DNA from: Pseudomonas sp. SID14000
Lineage (GTDB): Bacteria > Pseudomonadota > Gammaproteobacteria > Pseudomonadales > Pseudomonadaceae
Reading direction: 5' to 3'
Assembly: GCF_002165135.1 (NCBI RefSeq)
Contig: NZ_NFZQ01000005.1
Coordinates: forward strand, 248,001 to 312,000
DNA: 64,000 nucleotides
Below the pieces are notes generated by a model that ran no database searches, had not been told where the DNA came from, and saw nothing but the letters and a program-made list of their open reading frames with translations. This document shows, piece by piece, positions 9,878-18,652 of this stretch. The position numbers were made by a program, and so were the translations under genes. Position 1 is the first letter of the stretch. The number at the start of each line of letters is the position of its first letter.

Positions 9878-10807
9878 TTACAGTTTGGCTTTGACGGCCT
9901 CCAGCGCATTGCCATCGGCTTTGGTAGTCACTCCGGCCAGCCACCCTTCCAGCAACTCGGGATGCGCCTTCAGCCAGGCCTTGGCCGCATCATCGAAGCT
10001 GATCTTCTTGTCCACAACCTCGGCCATGATGGTGTTTTCCATGGCCAGCGTGAACTTCAGGTTACCCAGCAGCTTGGCCGCATTCGGGCAGGCTTGTGGA
10101 TAACCCTTGCGGGTCAGGGTATACACCTCGCCCTTGCTGCCAAACCACTTCTCCCCGCCGCTCAGGTAATGCATCTTCAGCTTCACGTTCATGGGGTGTG
10201 GCGTCCAGCCGAGGAAGGTGATGAACTGCTGTTTCTTCACCGCCCGGTCGACCTGCGCCAGCATCGCCTGCTCGCTGGACTCCACCAGCTTCCATTGGCC
10301 AAGGTTGAACTCATTTTTGTCGATGATTTCCTTCAACGACAGGTTGGCTGGTGCCCCGGAGCCAATCCCGTACAGCTTCTTGTCGAACTGGTCGGCGTGT
10401 TTCTGCAAGTCGGCGAAATCCTTCACCCCGGCATTCCACACATAGTCGGGCACTGCCAGGGTGAATTCGGTTCCTTCCAGGTTGCGCGCCAGTTGCTGCA
10501 CATCGCCATTGGCGATGAACTTGTCATGAAAGCCCTGTTGGGCCGGCATCCAGTTGCCGAGGAAGGCATCGACCCGGCCGTCCTTAAGGCCGCCGTAGAT
10601 GATCGGTACGGCCAGGCTGTCGATCTTCACCCGGTAACCCAGGCTCTCCAGGAGCAGGCGGGCCACGGCGTTGGTGGAGGCAATGTCGCTCCAGCCGGGG
10701 TCGGCCATTTTCACGGTGCTGCATTGTGCGTCGCTGTCGGCGGCGTGGGCCGTGGCGGTACCCAGGCTCAGGGCCAGGGCGAACACGGCGGCGGAGAATT
10801 TGTGCAT
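9878..10807 (-). CDS. choX: Periplasmic choline/betaine-binding protein (ChoX/ProX-like)
   Basis: Substrate-binding protein of an ABC importer for choline or a related quaternary amine. The ATG at 10807 (MHKFSAAVFALALSLG) starts a clear signal peptide ending near THA-AHAAD; total 309 residues. Aromatic-box segments typical of quaternary-amine binders are visible: DPGWSD, LGNWMPAQ, PDYVWNAG and LGWTPHPMN. No permease or ATPase gene is adjacent, so it presumably works with a transporter encoded elsewhere. It lies 14 bp downstream of betC and is very likely co-transcribed with it, which favours a role in choline or choline-sulfate uptake. Ligand identity is inferred; the symbol follows similarity to ChoX. 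Confidence 0.8.
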   Translation of the reverse strand: MHKFSAAVFALALSLGTATAHAADSDAQCSTVKMADPGWSDIASTNAVARLLLESLGYRVKIDSLAVPIIYGGLKDGRVDAFLGNWMPAQQGFHDKFIANGDVQQLARNLEGTEFTLAVPDYVWNAGVKDFADLQKHADQFDKKLYGIGSGAPANLSLKEIIDKNEFNLGQWKLVESSEQAMLAQVDRAVKKQQFITFLGWTPHPMNVKLKMHYLSGGEKWFGSKGEVYTLTRKGYPQACPNAAKLLGNLKFTLAMENTIMAEVVDKKISFDDAAKAWLKAHPELLEGWLAGVTTKADGNALEAVKAKL

Positions 10808-10821
10808 GGCGGCCTCTCTTC

Positions 10822-12339
10822 TCAATCCAGGGGGGCGGGCTGTGGATAACGTGCCTTGCGCTCGAGGTCGTCGAGATCGATGTGGTTGCGCATGTACTGT
10901 TGGCTGGCGTCCACCAGCGGTTGGTGGTCCCAGCTTTTCAGTTTGCCGATGGCCAGCGCCTCGGCCACCAGGCGGCGGCGCCGCTGGCTGGCCAGAACTT
11001 GCTGGCGCAGGCTGGGGATATCCCAACGCTGCTGAGCTTCATCGACAAATGCCTGCAGCAGCGCCTGGTGCTCCGGGCTGCCGGTGAGGTTCTCCCGCTC
11101 GTACGGGTCGCGGCTCAGGTCATAGAGTAGGCAAGGGTCGTCTTCGCTGTACACGAACTTGTACGGCCCGCGGCGGATCATCATCAGCGGGCCGACGGTG
11201 CCTTCGGCCATGTACTCGCCGATCACTTCGTCATGGCCGCCCTGCCCTTGCAGGTGGCCGACCAGCGAGCGGCCATCCAGGTGCAGGTGGTTATCCACAG
11301 TGCCGCCGGCCAGTTCGACCAGGGTCGGCAGCAGGTCGCAGGTCGATACCGAGGCGCTGACCCGGGCTGGCGCGAAGCGCTTCGGCGCGTGCACCAGCAG
11401 CGGCACCCGCGCCGACATCTCGAACCAGTGCATCTTGTACCAGAGGCCACGCTCACCAAGCATGTCGCCGTGGTCGCCGGAGAACACGATCAGGGTGTCG
11501 TCGGCCAGGTTGCATTCCTCCAGGGTCTGCAGCAGCAGGCCGATGTTGTCGTCGATGTAGCTGCAGGCGCCGAAGTAGGCACGGCGGGCGTCACGGACCT
11601 TGTCCACAGGCAGCGGCTTGTTCCACAGGTCGTAGACCTTCAGTAGGCGCTGCGAGTGCGGGTCGAGTTCTGTCTGGGCGAACTCAGCGCGGGGCATGGG
11701 GATATCCACACCCTCGTAGCGGTCCCAGTAGCGCCTGGGGATGGTGTACGGGTCGTGCGGGTGGGTCATCGATACGGTCAGGCAGAACGGCCGGCCATCG
11801 TTTTCGCGCACATGGTCGTACAGGTACTGGCGCGCCTTGAACACCACTTCCTCGTCGAAATCCAGCTGGTTGGTGCGCACGCACGGGCCGGCCTGCAGCA
11901 CCGAGGACATGTTGTGGTACCAGCTAGGGCGAGCTTCTGGCTCATCCCAGTTCACCGCCCAGCCGTAGTCGGCCGGGTAGATATCGCTGGTCAGGCGTTC
12001 TTCGTAGCCATGCAACTGGTCCGGGCCGCAGAAGTGCATCTTGCCCGACAGCGCGGTGCGGTAGCCCAGACGGCGAAGGTAGTGGGCGTAGGTTGGCACG
12101 TCGGCAGGGAAGTCGGCGGCATTGTCGTAGGCACCGATGCGGCTGGGCAACTGGCCACTGACCAGGGTGAAGCGCGACGGCGCGCACAACGGGCTGTTGC
12201 AGTAGGCCGAGTCGAACACCACCGCCTGTTCGGCGAGGCGGGTCAGGTGCGGCATCTGGATAGGCGAAGGGGCGTAGATTGGCAGCAAGGGTGCTGCCAT
12301 CTGGTCGGCCATGATGAACAGGACATTCGGACGCGTCAT
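10822..12339 (-). CDS. betC: Choline sulfatase
   Basis: Hydrolyses choline-O-sulfate to choline and sulfate, supplying osmoprotectant precursor, carbon, nitrogen and sulfur. I prefer the ATG at 12339 (MTRPNVLFIMADQ), which has GGAAG five bases upstream, over the in-frame ATG at 12351; this gives 505 residues. The type I sulfatase signature C-A-P-S-R (Cys52 to Arg56) is the site of formylglycine modification. Metal-binding ADQ near the N-terminus, SGKMHF and FSGDHGDMLGERG are also conserved. The C-terminal extension typical of BetC is present. It is divergent from a LysR gene (108-bp gap) and upstream of choX. Confidence 0.93.
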   Translation of the reverse strand: MTRPNVLFIMADQMAAPLLPIYAPSPIQMPHLTRLAEQAVVFDSAYCNSPLCAPSRFTLVSGQLPSRIGAYDNAADFPADVPTYAHYLRRLGYRTALSGKMHFCGPDQLHGYEERLTSDIYPADYGWAVNWDEPEARPSWYHNMSSVLQAGPCVRTNQLDFDEEVVFKARQYLYDHVRENDGRPFCLTVSMTHPHDPYTIPRRYWDRYEGVDIPMPRAEFAQTELDPHSQRLLKVYDLWNKPLPVDKVRDARRAYFGACSYIDDNIGLLLQTLEECNLADDTLIVFSGDHGDMLGERGLWYKMHWFEMSARVPLLVHAPKRFAPARVSASVSTCDLLPTLVELAGGTVDNHLHLDGRSLVGHLQGQGGHDEVIGEYMAEGTVGPLMMIRRGPYKFVYSEDDPCLLYDLSRDPYERENLTGSPEHQALLQAFVDEAQQRWDIPSLRQQVLASQRRRRLVAEALAIGKLKSWDHQPLVDASQQYMRNHIDLDDLERKARYPQPAPLD

Positions 12340-12447
12340 GGTGGCTTCCATCGTTGAAGGTTATGCGAACCGCTTGCCTACCAAGATGCGACTGTGGATA
12401 ACATGGGTAAAGCCCATGGCGGGCAATGATTGGGATTAGCCAGGCTT
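12340..12447. promoter_or_regulatory. Divergent betC / LysR control region
   Basis: A 108-bp gap between betC (minus) and its probable LysR regulator (plus) must hold both promoters and the regulator's binding site. A perfect DnaA box (12393-12401) lies inside it. I could not fix a unique LysR T-N11-A site by eye. Confidence 0.5.
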
Positions 12448-13347
12448 ATGTTTGAGCACCTTGCCGAGCTGTCGCTGGATACCTTTCGCGTGTTCGAAGC
12501 TGCCGCGCGGCTGCGCGGCTTTACCGCTGCGGCGCTGGAGTTGGGCACCACGCAGCCGGCGGTGAGCCAGCAGGTGAAACGGCTAGAGGCGCAGTTGGGT
12601 ACGCGCTTGTTCGACCGTATTTACCGTGGCATCGAGCTGACCGAGGCTGGCCAGGTGCTGTTCGAACAGGTGCATCAGGGCCTGCAGGCCATGGAGGACG
12701 GTATTGCCCAGGCCAGTGGGCGTGGCCAGCGCGAAGTGCTGCAGGTGGCTACCGACTTCGCCTTTGCGGCGTTCTGGCTGATGCCACGGCTGCAGCGTTT
12801 TCACGAGGCTTATCCACAGGTGGACGTGAGCCTGGTGACCGGTGAGCGCAGCCAGGGCATGCTGCGCCCGGACATCGATGTAGCGGTGCTGTTTGGCGAC
12901 GGTCGCTTTCATCAGGGCGAGAGCCGCTGGCTGTTCGATGAGGAGGTTTTCCCCGTGTGCAGTCCCCGGCTGACTCATGGCAAACCCTTGTCAGCGGTGG
13001 CTTTGCAACGATTGCCCTTGCTGCATTTGAAAGGTGAGCAGGCCAGCCGCTGGTTTGACTGGGCGGGGGTGTTTCGCGGGTTTGGCGTGACCAGCCCGCC
13101 GCCGGCGGGGCAGTTGCGGTTCGATAACTATACGTTGCTGATCCAGGCGGCAATTGCCGGGCAAGGGGTGGCGATTGGCTGGGGGCACCTGGTGGATGGG
13201 CTGGTGGAGCAAGGGTTGTTGTGCCGACCATTGGAGGGGAGTTTGCGTTCGGCGCGCGGGTATTACGCGGTGTTGCCGCCACGCAAGCGGCGTGGTGCGT
13301 TGATCCAGCGGTTTGTGGATTGGCTGGAGCGCGAGCGCAGCCTGTGA
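12448..13347 (+). CDS. LysR-type transcriptional regulator, probable regulator of betC-choX
   Basis: LTTR of 299 residues, starting at ATG 12448 (MFEHLAELSLDTFRVFEAAARL); the upstream TTG at 12430 is less likely. The N-terminal winged helix is clear (FTAAALELGTTQPAVSQQVKRLEAQLGTRLFDR), followed by the linker helix and a GcvA-like effector domain (VATDFAFAAFWLMPRLQRF). It is divergent from betC, the classic layout for a LysR protein controlling its neighbour; the likely effector is choline or choline sulfate, by inference. A perfect DnaA box (12810-12818) lies within the gene. The stop is followed by a short GGGGCCGCTTTGCGGCCC hairpin. Confidence 0.85.
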   Translation: MFEHLAELSLDTFRVFEAAARLRGFTAAALELGTTQPAVSQQVKRLEAQLGTRLFDRIYRGIELTEAGQVLFEQVHQGLQAMEDGIAQASGRGQREVLQVATDFAFAAFWLMPRLQRFHEAYPQVDVSLVTGERSQGMLRPDIDVAVLFGDGRFHQGESRWLFDEEVFPVCSPRLTHGKPLSAVALQRLPLLHLKGEQASRWFDWAGVFRGFGVTSPPPAGQLRFDNYTLLIQAAIAGQGVAIGWGHLVDGLVEQGLLCRPLEGSLRSARGYYAVLPPRKRRGALIQRFVDWLERERSL

Positions 13348-13384
13348 CATCCCCGGGGCCGCTTTGCGGCCCATCGCCGGCAAT

Positions 13385-14002
13385 CTAGACCACGAAGTTC
13401 AGATGCTCGCCCCGGTGCAAATCCAGCTCCAGCATATCCACCATCCCCGCCGCGACCCTGGCCAGGTGCCGCAGCGGCTCAGCCAACCCCGGTTCAAGCG
13501 TACCCTCGGTGCTGCGAAAATGCTCCATCCCCAACCCGGGCAGTTCCAGCGGGGCATTGATCAGCGTCCAGTGCAGCGCGCTGCGCTGTAACCCGTCCAC
13601 CACCTGGTCCACGCACTCCCGCTCTACCTCGTTGTACTTGCCCGGCTCATCCAGCACATCGAAATCGCCCACCAGCAACAGCCGGCGTATAGTCGTACGT
13701 TTCAGCCCCGCCACCAGCGCCTCGCTCATGCGGGCTTGCCCGGGCAGATCGCCCGGCGCCAGCGCCGACAACAGGGCAATCACCGCCGAACCGCCTGCCG
13801 CGCCCTGCTCCGCCTGGTCGGCATTGCTCAGCCCGCCTATCTTGAAATGCAGGCCCGGGCGCGCGGCGTGGCGGTTGAGGTCATCGACCACGGCGGTGAC
13901 TTCGTGCTGGCGTGACAGCAGCTCTACCATCAGGGCATTGCCCAGGCTGCTTTCAGGCCCGAACAGGACTAGTTTGAACACTGGGGTTTCGGCGTTTTTC
14001 AC
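13385..14002 (-). CDS. NAD(P)-binding protein, NmrA/atypical SDR-like
   Basis: Rossmann-fold protein of 205 residues whose precise function I do not recognise. The likely start is GTG at 14002 (V/MKNAETPVFKLVLFGPESSLG), preceded by AAGGGG at good spacing; the ORF continues upstream without a better site. It shows a beta-alpha-beta start (KLVLFGPESSLGNALMVELL), a variant of the GxxGxxG dinucleotide loop, then LLLVGDFDVLDEPGKYNEVER resembling NAD-dependent epimerase-like sugar-free SDRs. No catalytic YxxxK is evident, so it may be a sensor or binding protein. It is convergent with the LysR gene and divergent from the 14055 gene (52-bp gap). Confidence 0.65.
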   Translation of the reverse strand: MKNAETPVFKLVLFGPESSLGNALMVELLSRQHEVTAVVDDLNRHAARPGLHFKIGGLSNADQAEQGAAGGSAVIALLSALAPGDLPGQARMSEALVAGLKRTTIRRLLLVGDFDVLDEPGKYNEVERECVDQVVDGLQRSALHWTLINAPLELPGLGMEHFRSTEGTLEPGLAEPLRHLARVAAGMVDMLELDLHRGEHLNFVV

Positions 14003-14054
14003 GGCATCATTCCCCTTGCAAGTGGTGATGATTGGACCGCAATCAGGAGTTATC

Positions 14055-14387
14055 GTGCAGAGGATCAAGGGTTACCACGCCCACGTCTACTACGACGCAG
14101 CGACCATGGAGCAGGCCCGTGAACTGTGCGAGGAGGCCTCGCGGCTGTTCCCCGTGACCATGGGGCGCATGCACCAGCAACCGGTCGGGCCGCACCCGGA
14201 CTGGAGCTGCCAGCTGGCATTCGGGCCGGAGGTAGTGGGGGTGGTGTTGCCTTGGTTGGCATTGTATCGGAATGGGTTGGTGGTGTTCATGCACCCGCTG
14301 ACCGGGGATGAACTGGCGGACCACCGGGACCATGCGATCTGGATGGGGGCAGTGCGGCCGCTGGATCTGTCGATGTTTGGGGGATAG
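14055..14387 (+). CDS. DOPA 4,5-dioxygenase family protein
   Basis: Small protein of 110 residues with a GTG start at 14055 and AGGAG at 14045-14049. The sequence is IKGYHAHVYYD near the N-terminus, then RMHQQPVGPHPDWSCQLAF and LVVFMHPLTGDELADHRDHAIWMG. The conserved histidines (GYHAHVYY, VGPHPDW, HPLTG, DHRDH) match the DOPA 4,5-dioxygenase family, whose plant and fungal members cleave catechol rings. The bacterial substrate is unknown. It stands alone, convergent with trpA across a REP pair. Confidence 0.8.
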   Translation: MQRIKGYHAHVYYDAATMEQARELCEEASRLFPVTMGRMHQQPVGPHPDWSCQLAFGPEVVGVVLPWLALYRNGLVVFMHPLTGDELADHRDHAIWMGAVRPLDLSMFGG

Positions 14388-14410
14388 GTCTCTATAGCCT
14401 GTGCCGGCCT

Positions 14411-14494
14411 CTTCGCGGGTAAACCCGCTCCCACAGGTTTTGCACAGCCTTGGAGAGCGGCGCGGTTCCTGTGGGAGCGGGTTTACCCGCGAAG
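14411..14494. repeat. Inverted REP pair
   Basis: REP copies at 14411-14437 and 14468-14494 in inverted orientation lie between the convergent 14055 gene and trpA. They may act as a bidirectional 3' end, since no T-tract terminator is seen for either gene. Confidence 0.9.
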
Positions 14495-14507
14495 CAGGTG
14501 ACGCGGT

Positions 14508-15317
14508 TCAGCGGCGGGCGCCGCGCACCCCTTCAGCCAGTGCCGAGCACAGGCTCAATACATCATTGACTGCCTGCTCGGCACTCTTGGCCTGGGCAAT
14601 CTTGTCGACCAGCGCCGAGCCCACAACCACGCCATCCGACAGGCGGGCAATGGCCGCAGCCTGCTCCGGCGTACGAATGCCAAAGCCAACGCTGATCGGC
14701 AGGTCAGTATGCCGACGCAGGCGGGCAATGGCTTCGGTGACGTGCTCGGTGGTCGCCGAGCCAGCACCGGTCACACCGGCCACCGACACGTAGTAGACGA
14801 ACCCGGAACTGCGCTCCAGCACGCGCGGCAGGCGCGCATCGTCGGTGGTCGGGGTGGTCAGGCGGATGAAGTCGATACCCGCAGCCTGGGCCGGTGTCGC
14901 CAGCTCGGCGTCGTGCTCTGGGGGCAGGTCGACGATGATCAGGCCATCGACGCCCACTTGCTTGGCTTCGGCCACGAACTTTTCCACGCCAAAGCGGTGG
15001 ATCGGGTTGTAGTAGCCCATCAGTACGATCGGTGTGGTCTGGTTATCCACACGGAATTCGCGAACCATCTGCAGGGTCTTGGCCAGCGTCTGGCCAGCTT
15101 CCAGGGCGCGCAGGGTGGCCAGCTGGATGGCCACGCCGTCAGCCATCGGGTCGGTGAATGGCATGCCCAGTTCGATCACGTCGGCACCGGCCGCCGGCAG
15201 GCCCTTGAGGATCTGCAGCGAGGCGTCATAACCCGGGTCGCCCGCGGTGACGAAGGTGACCAGTGCCGAGCGGCCTTCGGCTTTCAGCTCGGCGAAGCGT
15301 TGTTCAAGACGGCTCAT
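14508..15317 (-). CDS. trpA: Tryptophan synthase alpha subunit
   Basis: Cleaves indole-3-glycerol phosphate to indole and glyceraldehyde 3-phosphate; the indole is channelled to TrpB. The ATG at 15317 ([22 protein letters not shown]) overlaps the trpB stop as ATGA, so translation is coupled; 269 residues. The catalytic Glu in [15 protein letters not shown] and the Asp in the same motif are present, as are [14 protein letters not shown] and the phosphate-binding GFGIRTPEQ. It is second in a trpBA operon controlled by TrpI. A perfect DnaA box (15043-15051) lies inside. Confidence 0.98.
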   Translation of the reverse strand: MSRLEQRFAELKAEGRSALVTFVTAGDPGYDASLQILKGLPAAGADVIELGMPFTDPMADGVAIQLATLRALEAGQTLAKTLQMVREFRVDNQTTPIVLMGYYNPIHRFGVEKFVAEAKQVGVDGLIIVDLPPEHDAELATPAQAAGIDFIRLTTPTTDDARLPRVLERSSGFVYYVSVAGVTGAGSATTEHVTEAIARLRRHTDLPISVGFGIRTPEQAAAIARLSDGVVVGSALVDKIAQAKSAEQAVNDVLSLCSALAEGVRGARR

Positions 15318-16531
15318 GCCTGTTTCTCCTGGGCGGCCATGTGGTTCATGACGGTTTGCATGTCTTTGTCGCCGCGGCCCGACAGGCACACGACCATCAG
15401 GTGATCCTTGGGCAGCTTCGGTGCGCGCTTGATCGCCTCGGCCAGGGCATGGGAGCTTTCCAGGGCCGGGATGATGCCTTCCAGGCGGCAGGTGGCGTGG
15501 AACGCATCCAGCGCTTCGTCGTCGGTGATGCTGACGTACTCGACACGCTTCACTTCGTGCAGGTAGGCGTGCTCTGGGCCGATGCCCGGGTAGTCCAGGC
15601 CGGCGGAAATCGAGTGGGCGTCGGTGATCTGGCCGTCTTCGTCCTGCAGCAGGTAGGTGCGGTTACCGTGCAGCACGCCCGGTACGCCACCGTTCAGGCT
15701 GGCGGCGTGCTTGTCGGTGTGCACGCCGTGGCCACCGGCTTCGACGCCGATGATCTGCACGCTTGGCTCTTCGAGGAATTCATGGAACAGGCCCATGGCG
15801 TTGGAGCCGCCACCGACACAGGCAACCAGGCTGTCTGGCAGGCGGCCTTCCTTCTCTTGCAGCTGGGCGCGGGTTTCCTTGCCGATGATCGACTGGAAGT
15901 CGCGGACCATGGCCGGGTACGGGTGCGGGCCGGCCACGGTGCCGATCAGGTAGAAGGTATCTTCGACGTTGGTGACCCAGTCGCGCAGGGCCTCGTTCAT
16001 GGCGTCCTTCAGGGTACCAGTACCGGCAGTAACCGGGACGATCTCAGCGCCCAGCAGCTTCATGCGGAACACGTTGGCCTGCTGGCGCTCGATGTCGGTG
16101 GCGCCCATGTAGATTACGCAAGGCAGGCCGAAGCGCGCGGCAACGGTGGCAGTGGCCACGCCGTGCATACCGGCGCCGGTTTCGGCGATCAGGCGCTTCT
16201 TGCCCATGCGCTTGGCCAACAGCACCTGGCCGATGCAGTTGTTCACCTTGTGCGCGCCGGTATGGTTGAGCTCTTCACGCTTGAAGAAGATCTTCGCGCC
16301 GCCGCAGTGCTCGGTCAGGCGCTCGGCGAAGTACAGCGGGTTGGGGCGGCCGATGTAGTCGCGCTGGAAGTAGGCGAGCTCTTCAAGGAACTTGGGGTCT
16401 GCCTTGGCCGCTTCGTATTCGCGGGCCAGGTCCAGCACCAGTGGCATCAGGGTTTCGGCCACATAGCGGCCGCCGAACGAGCCGAACAGGCCGTTGGCGT
16501 CGGGGCCGGGGCGGTATTGGGACTGGGTCAT
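15314..16531 (-). CDS. trpB: Tryptophan synthase beta subunit
   Basis: PLP enzyme that condenses indole with serine to make tryptophan; works as an alpha2-beta2 complex with TrpA. It is 405 residues. The PLP lysine is in HTGAHKVNN (Lys95), the phosphate-binding loop is [10 protein letters not shown], and GRPNPLY and LLQDEDGQ are conserved. It is first in trpBA and starts 110 bp from the divergent trpI. In pseudomonads trpBA is activated by TrpI with indoleglycerol phosphate rather than repressed with tryptophan; the divergent layout here fits that. Confidence 0.98.
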   Translation of the reverse strand: MTQSQYRPGPDANGLFGSFGGRYVAETLMPLVLDLAREYEAAKADPKFLEELAYFQRDYIGRPNPLYFAERLTEHCGGAKIFFKREELNHTGAHKVNNCIGQVLLAKRMGKKRLIAETGAGMHGVATATVAARFGLPCVIYMGATDIERQQANVFRMKLLGAEIVPVTAGTGTLKDAMNEALRDWVTNVEDTFYLIGTVAGPHPYPAMVRDFQSIIGKETRAQLQEKEGRLPDSLVACVGGGSNAMGLFHEFLEEPSVQIIGVEAGGHGVHTDKHAASLNGGVPGVLHGNRTYLLQDEDGQITDAHSISAGLDYPGIGPEHAYLHEVKRVEYVSITDDEALDAFHATCRLEGIIPALESSHALAEAIKRAPKLPKDHLMVVCLSGRGDKDMQTVMNHMAAQEKQA

Positions 16532-16641
16532 GGGGCGCTCCAGGGCGTAATGAATGAGTGATGGGCTTTACTCTAACCACGGCAAGCCCGGCTGAAAACC
16601 GATAAGATTGCGCAAACTTGTCAGGAAAACTCACAGGTAAA
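16532..16641. promoter_or_regulatory. trpBA/trpI divergent control region
   Basis: 110-bp gap between divergent trpB and trpI, where TrpI is known to bind in P. aeruginosa and P. putida to activate trpBA. No leader peptide or attenuator is seen, consistent with activator control. I could not assign exact TrpI sites by eye. Confidence 0.55.
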
Positions 16642-17538
16642 ATGGCCCACGACCTCCCTCCCCTCAACGCCCTGCGGGCATTCGAGGCCACAGCCCGGCT
16701 CAACAGCGTCAGCCAGGCGGCCGAAGCGCTGCACGTCACCCATGGTGCCGTCAGCCGGCAGATCAAGGTGCTCGAGGAGCACCTGGGGATAGCACTGTTC
16801 GTGAAGGACGGACGCGGCATCAAACTCACAGATGCCGGCGTGCGCCTGCGCGATGCCAGTGGCGAAGCCTTCGACCGCCTGCGCAGCGTGTGTGCCGAGC
16901 TAAGCCGCGATGTCAGCGAGGCGCCGTTTGTGCTGGGTTGCTCGGGCAGCCTGCTGGCGCGCTGGTTCATTCCGCGGCTGGGGCGGTTGCAGGCGGATCT
17001 GCCTGAATTGCGCCTGCACCTGTCGGCGAGTGAAGGTGACCTCGATCCGCGGCGGCCAGGGCTGGATGCGCTGCTGGTATTTGCCGAGCCGCCATGGCCG
17101 GCCGACATGCAGGTACATGTGCTGGCCGAGGAGCGCATCGGGCCTGTGCTCAGCCCACACTTCGCCGGTTTCGAGCGTTTGCAGGGCGCGCCGGCCAAGG
17201 CTTTGCTGGGCGAGGCCTTGCTGCACACCACCTCGCGCCCGCAGGCCTGGCCGACCTGGGCGCTGGAGCAGGGGCTGGAGCCTGCAACCCTCCACTATGG
17301 GCAGGCATTCGAGCACCTGTATTACCTGTTGGAAGCTGCCGTGGCCGGGTTGGGTGTGGCGATCGCGCCGCAACCGCTGGTCGCCGATGACCTGCGGGCG
17401 GGTCGTTTGAGTGCGCCGTGGGGCTTTTCAGCTACCCCCGCGGCGCTGGCACTGTGGGTGCCCCGGCGCGCCGCGGACGGGCGCGCGGAGCAACTGGCGC
17501 AGTGGCTACGGGCAGAACTTGCGCGACAGAGTGCTTAG
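16642..17538 (+). CDS. trpI: LysR-type activator of trpBA
   Basis: LTTR that activates trpBA in response to indoleglycerol phosphate. The ATG at 16642 ([20 protein letters not shown]) gives 298 residues and follows CAGGTAAA; an upstream in-frame ATG at 16618 is less likely. The winged helix is [28 protein letters not shown] and the effector domain follows ([20 protein letters not shown]). Identity rests on the family and the divergent trpBA neighbour. Its stop is only one base from the stop of the convergent DUF883 gene, so the two transcripts must overlap at their 3' ends. Confidence 0.92.
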   Translation: MAHDLPPLNALRAFEATARLNSVSQAAEALHVTHGAVSRQIKVLEEHLGIALFVKDGRGIKLTDAGVRLRDASGEAFDRLRSVCAELSRDVSEAPFVLGCSGSLLARWFIPRLGRLQADLPELRLHLSASEGDLDPRRPGLDALLVFAEPPWPADMQVHVLAEERIGPVLSPHFAGFERLQGAPAKALLGEALLHTTSRPQAWPTWALEQGLEPATLHYGQAFEHLYYLLEAAVAGLGVAIAPQPLVADDLRAGRLSAPWGFSATPAALALWVPRRAADGRAEQLAQWLRAELARQSA

Positions 17539-17539
17539 T

Positions 17540-17863
17540 CTAGTTGCGCTTGCACAGCAGGTAGGCTGCCAGCAGGCCCAGCGCACCGATGGCAATACCC
17601 GCCGTGGTGTACGGGTGTTCCTGAGCGTAATCGCGTGTAGCGATGCCGGTTTGGCGTGTGCGGTGCTTTACTTCCTCGTAGGCATCGCTCAGCAGGCTAC
17701 GGGAATGGCGGAGGGCGCTTTCGGCGTTGTTGCGGATGGCCTTCACCGACTTCTGGGACTCTTCGGAAGCATCATGCTTGAGATTCTCCAGGGTCTTCAG
17801 AAGGCTTTCGATTTCGGCTTCCATGCTTTCCAGGGACGTTTTACGCAGCGAATTGCGGTGCAT
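17540..17863 (-). CDS. DUF883 / ElaB-YqjD-like membrane-anchored protein
   Basis: Protein of 107 residues starting at ATG 17863 (MHRNSLRKTSLESMEAE) with AAGGAG upstream. The N-terminal two-thirds is a charged helix (EIESLLKTLENLKHDASEESQKSVKAIRN) followed by a C-terminal membrane segment (TTAGIAIGALGLLAAYLLCKRN), the hallmark of the ElaB/YqjD family. E. coli members bind ribosomes at the membrane in stationary phase; the role here is inferred only from the family. It is divergent from the dodecin gene. Confidence 0.85.
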   Translation of the reverse strand: MHRNSLRKTSLESMEAEIESLLKTLENLKHDASEESQKSVKAIRNNAESALRHSRSLLSDAYEEVKHRTRQTGIATRDYAQEHPYTTAGIAIGALGLLAAYLLCKRN

Positions 17864-18013
17864 GTCGACTCTCCTTCGCGTTGTGGGCTGTAGAGGTTGC
17901 GACTGCCTGGTGAAGCGAAAGTGCGATCGAACTTTCACCAACGGTGACAGCTCGCAGGTAAACCCGGCCTGCGCTGCTAGGCTGAATCTCACCGTTATTC
18001 AAGGAGAGCGCTC

Positions 18014-18229
18014 ATGACCGATCATCACACCTACAAGAAGATCGAACTGGTTGGGTCTTCGACTACCAGCATCGAAGAGGCGATCAACAATGCCCTGGCT
18101 GAAGCAGGCAAGAGCATCAAGCACCTGGAGTGGTTCGAAGTGATAGATACCCGTGGCCATATCCGCGACAACAAGGCGGCGCACTTCCAGGTCACGCTGA
18201 AGGTCGGTTTCCGTATCGCCAACAGCTGA
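18014..18229 (+). CDS. Dodecin, small flavin-binding storage protein
   Basis: Dodecameric flavin-binding and buffering protein of 71 residues. It shows the full dodecin pattern: YKKIELVGSSTTSIEEAINNAL, then HLEWFEVIDTRGHI with the flavin-stacking Trp (Trp40), and the C-terminal strand FQVTLKVGFRI. AAGGAGAG lies 7 bases upstream of the ATG. It stands alone, divergent from the DUF883 gene, and is followed by a GC-rich hairpin that probably ends its transcript. Confidence 0.95.
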   Translation: MTDHHTYKKIELVGSSTTSIEEAINNALAEAGKSIKHLEWFEVIDTRGHIRDNKAAHFQVTLKVGFRIANS

Positions 18230-18275
18230 AACACTGCCGGGCTGGATGAACCCGGCATGATGGGGTATTTAGGAA

Positions 18276-18304
18276 AGGGGGCGCCTTGACGGGCGCCCTT
18301 TCCG
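18276..18304 (+). terminator. Probable terminator after dodecin
   Basis: A hairpin formed by GGGGGCGCC and GGCGCCCTTT with a short loop (TTGAC) is followed by CTTTCCGATTTC. The stem is strong but the T tract is weak, so factor-independent termination is plausible, not certain. Confidence 0.5.
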
Positions 18305-18331
18305 ATTTCATCTGCACAAGGAACGCGAGTG

Positions 18332-18553
18332 ATGAACAAACTGATTCTTGCGCTGGGCCTGATGACCCTGGCCGGTGGAGCGCTGGCAGCGGGCAAGCCG
18401 TGCGAGGAGCTCAAGGCAGAGATTGCGGCCAAGCTGGATGACAAGGGGGTCACCGGCTACAAGCTGGAGATCGTCGACAAGGGCGACCCGGCCGGCAAGG
18501 TGATTGGCAGCTGCGAGGCTGGTACCAAGGAAATTGTGTACCGCCGCGGTTAA
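18332..18553 (+). CDS. DUF1161 periplasmic protein, paralogue 1
   Basis: Small secreted protein of 73 residues, start ATG 18332 (a GTG lies just before it). A signal peptide (MNKLILALGLMTLAGGALAAG) precedes a mature region KPCEELKAEIAAKLDDKGV ending in IGSCEAGTKEIVYRR. Two cysteines could form a disulfide. Function of DUF1161 is unknown. A close paralogue lies 2 kb away at 20309; the two share the KPCEELKAEI block, the EIV segment and the G-(S/T)-C-(E/D)-(A/G)-G-T-K ending, so they arose by local duplication. Confidence 0.85.
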   Translation: MNKLILALGLMTLAGGALAAGKPCEELKAEIAAKLDDKGVTGYKLEIVDKGDPAGKVIGSCEAGTKEIVYRRG

Positions 18554-18564
18554 CGGGTTGGATT

Positions 18565-18648
18565 CTTCACGGGTAAACCCGCTCCCACAGGTACGGTGCC
18601 GGTCTCAGGCCCTGTGATACCCCTGTAGGAGCGGGTTTACCCGCGAAG
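18565..18648. repeat. Inverted REP pair
   Basis: Degenerate left copy 18565-18591 (CTTCACGGGTAAACCCGCTC) and right copy 18622-18648 (CCTGTAGGAGCGGG...) lie between the convergent DUF1161 gene and the luciferase-like gene. Confidence 0.88.
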
Positions 18649-18652
18649 AAGG

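Noticed and set aside
16532..16641. Trp attenuator before trpB
   Set aside because: No short peptide with tandem Trp codons and no terminator; the divergent trpI gene explains regulation.
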